Positions 60,480 to 64,000 of a stretch of 64,000 bases of DNA are shown here, one piece after another. Origin of the DNA: Streptomyces sp. NBC_01351. GTDB taxonomy: Bacteria > Actinomycetota > Actinomycetes > Streptomycetales > Streptomycetaceae. The DNA is taken from contig NZ_CP108356.1 of assembly GCF_036237315.1 (NCBI RefSeq), positions 5,895,501 to 5,959,500 on the forward strand, in the 5' to 3' direction. Numbering within the stretch: position 1 is the first letter of the stretch; the number at the start of each line of letters is the position of its first letter. A model generated the notes under the pieces. It was not told the DNA's origin and did not search any database. It saw only the letters and a list, made by a program, of their open reading frames with translations. A program made the position numbers and the translations under genes.

Positions 60480-60682
60480 TGCACGCCCCGAAGAGGCTCG
60501 ACGCCAGTCGCCAGTCGCCAGTCGCCAGTCGCCAGTCGCCTGCGCCGGCGACAGCAGCGACTGCGTCGAGATCGCGGATGCCCGAAGCCGTCCTGGTGCG
60601 GGACTCCAAGGACGTGGACGGCCGGCAGTTGGCCGTCGGGCCCGACACCTGGGCCGGGTTCGTGCGGTACGCCGCGGGCTGA
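60480..60682 (+). pseudogene. Broken DUF397 gene with heptanucleotide repeats
   Basis: DUF397 proteins end with a short conserved pattern: CVEIA then VRDSKDPDG. Here CAGDSSDCVEIAD is in one frame and VLVRDSKDVDGRQLAVGPDT with WAGFVRYAAG is in the next, so a one-base slip lies near 60575. Upstream, five perfect CCAGTCG heptamers (60504-60538) would change phase with each copy. DUF397 proteins normally partner with HTH regulators (WhiJ-type); none is adjacent. Confidence 0.75.
60504..60538 (+). repeat. Five tandem CCAGTCG heptamers
   Basis: Five perfect 7-bp units at 60504, 60511, 60518, 60525 and 60532 lie inside the broken DUF397 gene, just after the collagen-like gene. A copy number not divisible by three would shift frame. 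Confidence 0.9.
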
Positions 60683-60684
60683 CG

Positions 60685-60888
60685 TCAGCCGACGTCGGTG
60701 AGGTCCGAGCCCGCCGGCCGGACCACGTCGCCGTCCTCGGTGTCGCAGCTGCCGGGACCGCCGGCGCCGCGGTGGACGCCGTCGTCGGCGCGGGTCCTGG
60801 CGGACGCGGCGAGGAAACCCGCGACGCCCGCGGCGATGCCGGCCACGCCGACGACGGTGAACCCGAATGCGTTCTTCGGTAGGGCCAT
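60685..60888 (-). CDS. Small membrane protein
   Basis: A 67-residue protein with one TM helix (about 8-30, MALPKNAFGFTVVGVAGIAA) and an acidic Asp/Gly-rich tail with one cysteine. The start is supported by GGAGG five bases upstream of ATG 60888. Its stop is next to the DUF397 remnant. Family not recognised. Confidence 0.65.
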   Translation of the reverse strand: MALPKNAFGFTVVGVAGIAAGVAGFLAASARTRADDGVHRGAGGPGSCDTEDGDVVRPAGSDLTDVG

Positions 60889-60996
60889 GCCGACCTCCAG
60901 AGCAGTGCGGGAGTACCCAGCACTCTGCCCGGCCCCGGTGACCCCGACAAGTGCCGGGACCGGGGCGTCCGTCGGAGGGCTACGCCCCGGACTCCG

Positions 60997-61554
60997 CTAC
61001 TGGCCCACCCGGCCGTCGACGCACTCGCGCAGCAGGTCGGCGTGGCCGCAGTGGCGGGCGTACTCCTCGATCCCGTGCACCAGCAGCTCGCGGATGGAGA
61101 CGTTGTCCTTCCCCACGCGCACGCTCAGGTCCGTGTACTGGGCGAGCAGGGCGTCGGTCTCGGCCTGCTCGCGCGCCAGGTCCGCGTACGAGGCGTCGAC
61201 CACGGCCTGGTCGGCGACGGCTCCGTTGAAGTCCCCGTCGGGCTCGCCGTACAGCGACGACAGCGGTTCACCGTCGAGGATCCAGTTGCGCCAGTCCCGT
61301 TCCACCTCGGCGAGGTGTCGGATCAGGCCGAGCAGCGACATCGTGGACGGCGGAACCGACCGGCGGGCCAGTTGCTCCGGGTCCAGGCCGTCGCACTTCA
61401 TCCGCAGGGTGATGCGGTAGTTCGCCAGGAAGTCCTGCAGCGTGGCGAGTTCGCCCTCCGGGGTCTCCTCGTTGTTACGAGGGTCGTTGTCCGGGTCGGC
61501 CCACATGTCGGGGTAGACGGTGGCCTGGGTCCATCGCGAGGGTTGGTCACTCAT
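60997..61554 (-). CDS. DinB/DUF664-type protein
   Basis: A 185-residue helical bundle of the DinB superfamily, DUF664 branch: TLQDFLANYRITLRMKCDGL, LLGLIRHLAEVERDWRNWIL (with the conserved His), and EEYARHCGHADLLRECVDG. In this superfamily three His residues bind a metal and many members are thiol (mycothiol/bacillithiol) transferases. ATG 61554 gives MSDQPSR; an ATG three codons earlier is possible. The gene is divergent from the DUF4386 operon; its start is 67 bases from the tandem operators. Confidence 0.87.
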   Translation of the reverse strand: MSDQPSRWTQATVYPDMWADPDNDPRNNEETPEGELATLQDFLANYRITLRMKCDGLDPEQLARRSVPPSTMSLLGLIRHLAEVERDWRNWILDGEPLSSLYGEPDGDFNGAVADQAVVDASYADLAREQAETDALLAQYTDLSVRVGKDNVSIRELLVHGIEEYARHCGHADLLRECVDGRVGQ

Positions 61555-61643
61555 GCGTCGCATGATCGTCCGTGAGGGCCGAGCGCGCCAGTCATTTACA
61601 GCTGTCGGTGCCGTGCCGGCTGAGGCGACCGCCCGCGCTGCGT

Positions 61644-61677
61644 GTATATGGCGTACACTTTCGTATATGACGTATAC
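61644..61677 (+). promoter_or_regulatory. Two tandem palindromic operators of the DUF4386-TetR operon
   Basis: GTATATGGCGTACAC (61644-61658) and GTATATGACGTATAC (61663-61677) match at 13 of 15 positions and are 19 bp apart. Each contains inverted GTGTA/TACAC or GTATA/TATAC arms. The second covers the ATG of the DUF4386 gene at 61667. They lie directly in front of an operon containing a TetR gene, strongly suggesting autoregulation. Confidence 0.75.
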
Positions 61678-62377
61678 ATCGTTGGGTTTAGGTGGCGGGC
61701 TCCAACTGCGCAGGTTCACCGGAATCACCGGAGTGGCGTTCGCGGCCCTCCAGGTCATCGAGGTGCCGCTCTACTTCGTCCACGACGGGGCGCCGCCCGA
61801 CTCCAACGTGCTGACCCGCATCATGCTCAGCCTCGTCGTCCTCGTACTGCTCCTCGGCTTCGTCACGGGGCTTCGCGAGCTCATCCGCCAGGCCGACCCG
61901 GCCTGCGGCTGGGTTGCGGACCTTGCCCACGGCGCGGCACTGGCCTACATCGCGGTCACCTTCGTCGCGCACTCCCTGCAGGCCGGGGAGGTCATCGCCG
62001 CCCGAGAGCCGGTCGATCCGACGATCACCGCCGCGGGCACCTATCTTCTCTACGGCTCGATCGGACGCATCCTCACCGCGGTGTTCCTGGTGGCCGCCGG
62101 GTACGCCGCCGTGCGGAGCGGGCTGCTGCCCCGGTGGGCTGCCAGGTCGGCCTATGCCATCGCGCTGATCAATCTCGCGTTCGTCCCGTCGCTGTACTTC
62201 GGCAACGACACGGGACAGTTCTTCAGTGCCAACGGCTGGGGCACCACGGCGACCGTCGCGAGCCTCTACGTCTACTGGGTCCTCGCGGTCGGCATCGCCC
62301 TCATCGGACGGCTCCGGCGGCGAAACGCCCGCCACTATGCTGGGCGGCCGGGAGTGGCCTCGGAGAATCGGCGGTAG
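61667..62377 (+). CDS. DUF4386 family membrane protein
   Basis: A 236-residue protein with six TM helices: FTGITGVAFAALQVIEVPLY, LTRIMLSLVVLVLLLGFVTG, the WVADLAHGAALAYIAVTFVA helix, TYLLYGSIGRILTAVFLVAA and two more, as in DUF4386 proteins. Start ATG 61667 lies inside the second operator, so the leader is extremely short or absent. An upstream in-frame ATG at 61520 would overlap the divergent gene and is rejected. The TetR gene follows after four bases. Confidence 0.85.
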   Translation: MTYTSLGLGGGLQLRRFTGITGVAFAALQVIEVPLYFVHDGAPPDSNVLTRIMLSLVVLVLLLGFVTGLRELIRQADPACGWVADLAHGAALAYIAVTFVAHSLQAGEVIAAREPVDPTITAAGTYLLYGSIGRILTAVFLVAAGYAAVRSGLLPRWAARSAYAIALINLAFVPSLYFGNDTGQFFSANGWGTTATVASLYVYWVLAVGIALIGRLRRRNARHYAGRPGVASENRR

Positions 62378-62381
62378 CAGG

Positions 62382-63071
62382 GTGTCAGGGGACAAGAGAG
62401 CGGCGGACACCTTCCGGCTCCTCTGGGAGGCGAAGGAGAGCTCCCGGTCCTCCCTCAGCGTCGGTGGCATCGTCGAGGCCGCCATCGCACTGGCCGATGC
62501 CGAGGGCCTGGGTGCGGTGTCGATGCAGCGGGTCGCCGGCGAGCTCGGCTATACCGCGATGGCCCTCTACCGGCACGTCCCCGGGAAGGACCAGCTGGTC
62601 GCCCTGATGGCCGACAGGGCCCAGGGCGCCCCGCCTGGGGAGTCGGCGCAGGAGTGGCGGGCCGAGATCCTGAACTGGGCCGACGCGGCGTGGGAGTTCT
62701 ACCTCGCGCATCCCTGGATGCTGCGCGTGGCGACCACGGGCGCCCCGACCGGTCCGAACGAACTGGCCTGGTTCGAGGCCCTCCTGCGACCCCTGGCCCG
62801 GTCCGGCCTCGCAGCCGAGAACCTGGTCGCCACCGCCATGTTCGTGTCCAGCGCCGTACGTGACCTGGCCCGGATCGCCACCGAGATCGCCCCGTCGGGC
62901 TCCGACTACGGAGCCCTTCTGGCCCGGGTGGTCAGCCCTGACCGATTTCCCACCCTGGCCGCCCTGATGGCATCAGGGGCCGTGGAAGCGGAAGACGACG
63001 GCGATGTCAGACCCGCCCTCGACTTCGGCCTCAAGCTCATCCTCGACGGGCTCAAGACCCACACGTCGTGA
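62382..63071 (+). CDS. TetR/AcrR family transcriptional regulator
   Basis: A 229-residue TetR protein (TetR_C_11-like). The N-terminal HTH is SVGGIVEAAIALADAEGLGA, VSMQRVAGELGYTAMALYRH, and the C-terminal part reads WRAEILNWADAAWEFYLAHP. GTG 62382 starts four bases after the DUF4386 stop, giving a two-gene operon. In this arrangement the repressor normally controls its own operon through a membrane or transporter partner; the paired operators at 61644 fit this model. Confidence 0.9.
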   Translation: MSGDKRAADTFRLLWEAKESSRSSLSVGGIVEAAIALADAEGLGAVSMQRVAGELGYTAMALYRHVPGKDQLVALMADRAQGAPPGESAQEWRAEILNWADAAWEFYLAHPWMLRVATTGAPTGPNELAWFEALLRPLARSGLAAENLVATAMFVSSAVRDLARIATEIAPSGSDYGALLARVVSPDRFPTLAALMASGAVEAEDDGDVRPALDFGLKLILDGLKTHTS

Positions 63072-63079
63072 CCTCGGCC

Positions 63080-63646
63080 TTACGCACTCAAGGCCGCGAA
63101 GACGGCCCGGTTCGGCTTGCCGTCCGCGTCCTGCCACGGGGCCGTGACGTGGGTGCCGCCCGGGGTCGTCGCGGCGGCGTCCGCGCGCAGGACGTGGGTC
63201 ACCGTCAGGGTCGGGCCGTCCTCGCCCGGGACCACCAGGACCGTGGGGTCCGGGGTGTCGCTCGCGTTCTGGTCCTGCGGGACCGCCTCGCCCCGCAGCA
63301 GCGCGCGGAGCCGGGCCTGCAGGACCGGGTCCCGGGTGCCGTCGTAGATCCAGCGGGTGCCCAGTACGCCGTGCTCCGACGTGCCGACGAGGGCGGGTTC
63401 CCCTTCGGGGAGCGGGGCGCCGCGGTAGGTCAGGGGGACGTGGTAGGTCACTCCGGCCGCCGTGTCCGTGACCACCATGAACTCCATGCCGACCTCGCCC
63501 TCCGGGTCGTCCAGCCTGAAGCCGCCCGCCTTCGCCAGCTCCGGGGTCCGGCCGGGCCGGCCCTCGTACCAGGGCTGCAACGGGAGCCAGGCCGCGACGA
63601 GTTCCAGCTTGCCGGGGGTCATGGTGGTGCGGTGGACGACAGCCAT
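63080..63646 (-). CDS. Maltokinase N-terminal cap-like domain protein
   Basis: A 188-residue protein. MAVVHRTTMTPGKLELVAAW at the start and WLPLQPWYEG, then VGMEFMVVTDTAAGVTYHVP, TYRGAPLPEGEPALVGTSEH and GVLGTRWIYDGTRDPVLQAR are the signature of the N-terminal cap of maltokinase, here as a stand-alone protein. No kinase domain follows. GGAGG lies 11 bases upstream of ATG 63646. The stop is 8 bases from the convergent TetR gene stop. Confidence 0.85.
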   Translation of the reverse strand: MAVVHRTTMTPGKLELVAAWLPLQPWYEGRPGRTPELAKAGGFRLDDPEGEVGMEFMVVTDTAAGVTYHVPLTYRGAPLPEGEPALVGTSEHGVLGTRWIYDGTRDPVLQARLRALLRGEAVPQDQNASDTPDPTVLVVPGEDGPTLTVTHVLRADAAATTPGGTHVTAPWQDADGKPNRAVFAALSA

Positions 63647-63684
63647 GCGGACGGGCCTCCAGATGTGAGAGTCGTACGACGATC

Positions 63685-64000
63685 TTAGGACGCGCCCCGC
63701 AGGGTGCGGGCGTACGACAGGAACGCCGCCAGCGCGAGGTCGAAGGCCGCGTCCGCGCGGCGGCCCGGGCCCACCGCCGCCAGGGCTCCGGCCAGCAGCG
63801 GGGTCTGCGCCGTCGGCTCCCACATGGCCTCGGGGGCCGCCAGGTCGAGGGCCGAGCCCAGGATCAGGTTCTCCAGGGCGGTCAGGAGCGGCATCACGTC
63901 CGGCTCGGCGAAGCCGGCGGCCAGCAGCAGGGCCACCGCGCGCTCGTAGCGGGCGAGGACCCTCGGGGCGCGCACCGGGTTGGTCATCAGGAGCGGGATG
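63685..64000 (-). CDS. TetR-type regulator, C-terminal part (start outside window)
   Basis: The visible 105 residues are open to the right edge and read IPLLMTNPVRAPRVLARYER, AVALLLAAGFAEPDV, MPLLTALENLILGSALDLAA and ALAAFLSYARTL. This is the TetR_C/TetR C-terminal ligand domain of class C type; the DNA-binding domain must lie beyond 64000. An internal ATG could begin a short protein, but the continuous frame and domain match argue for a truncated gene. Confidence 0.8.
   Translation of the reverse strand, partial: IPLLMTNPVRAPRVLARYERAVALLLAAGFAEPDVMPLLTALENLILGSALDLAAPEAMWEPTAQTPLLAGALAAVGPGRRADAAFDLALAAFLSYARTLRGAS

Overview
The window is a chromosomal stretch of a high-GC actinomycete, almost certainly a Streptomyces. 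Codon third positions are nearly all G or C, GTG and TTG starts are common, and the family content is typical of the genus: an AfsR-type regulator, SigE-family ECF sigma factor, HtaA heme proteins with a class E sortase signal, DUF397, PhzF, F420 reductase. The order panB, nadE, glnA2, glnE matches the glnA2-glnE region of Streptomyces chromosomes, so this is core chromosome carrying small accessory insertions rather than a mobile island.

Layout. 1-8.8 kb: a cut MerR regulator, a membrane protein, a prim-pol-like protein, TetR, dimethylargininase, an Rsm22-like methyltransferase, a Bcr/CflA exporter, an SDR and a PhzF protein. 8.8-16.4 kb: a heme-iron locus. An iron box at 12038 lies between hmuT-hmuU-hmuV (minus) and two HtaA-domain surface proteins (plus, the second ending in LAATG), followed by a second PhzF gene and a heme oxygenase gene with its own iron box. 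16.4-30 kb: methionine aminopeptidase, F420 reductase, an M50 protease, a 1204-residue AfsR-like regulator next to a DrrAB-type exporter, panB, an exonuclease/endonuclease/phosphatase-family membrane protein and nadE. 30-38 kb: a DUF4352-like protein, a Tat-exported multicopper oxidase, two coupled genes (DUF998 and an alpha/beta hydrolase), a CBS protein, and a DUF305-DUF3105-DUF6153-like cluster. 38-50 kb: glnA2 and glnE, separated by secreted proteins, a PIG-L deacetylase, a PIG-L pseudogene and a TnpB-like RNA-guided nuclease gene. 50-64 kb: an acyltransferase, an ECF sigma/anti-sigma pair, small enzymes and regulators, a collagen-like secreted protein, a broken DUF397 gene, and a DUF4386-TetR operon behind two tandem operators. 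A TetR gene runs off the right edge.

The least ordinary features are repeats. A 134-bp, almost fully palindromic element occurs three times: once between genes, once read in frame in the N-terminal tail of HmuU, and once inside the alpha/beta hydrolase. In the hydrolase it is followed by about 30 units of an 18-bp tandem repeat (27 identical), which splits the catalytic domain in frame. A second GC-rich hairpin repeat shares 59 identical bases between two inverted intergenic copies and leaves a rearranged piece inside another gene. The TnpB-like gene is bounded by perfect 14-bp inverted repeats, is catalytically intact, has an unusual tail of about 150 residues, and ends 59 bp before glnE. 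All family assignments come from reading motifs in the sequence; no database search was possible.
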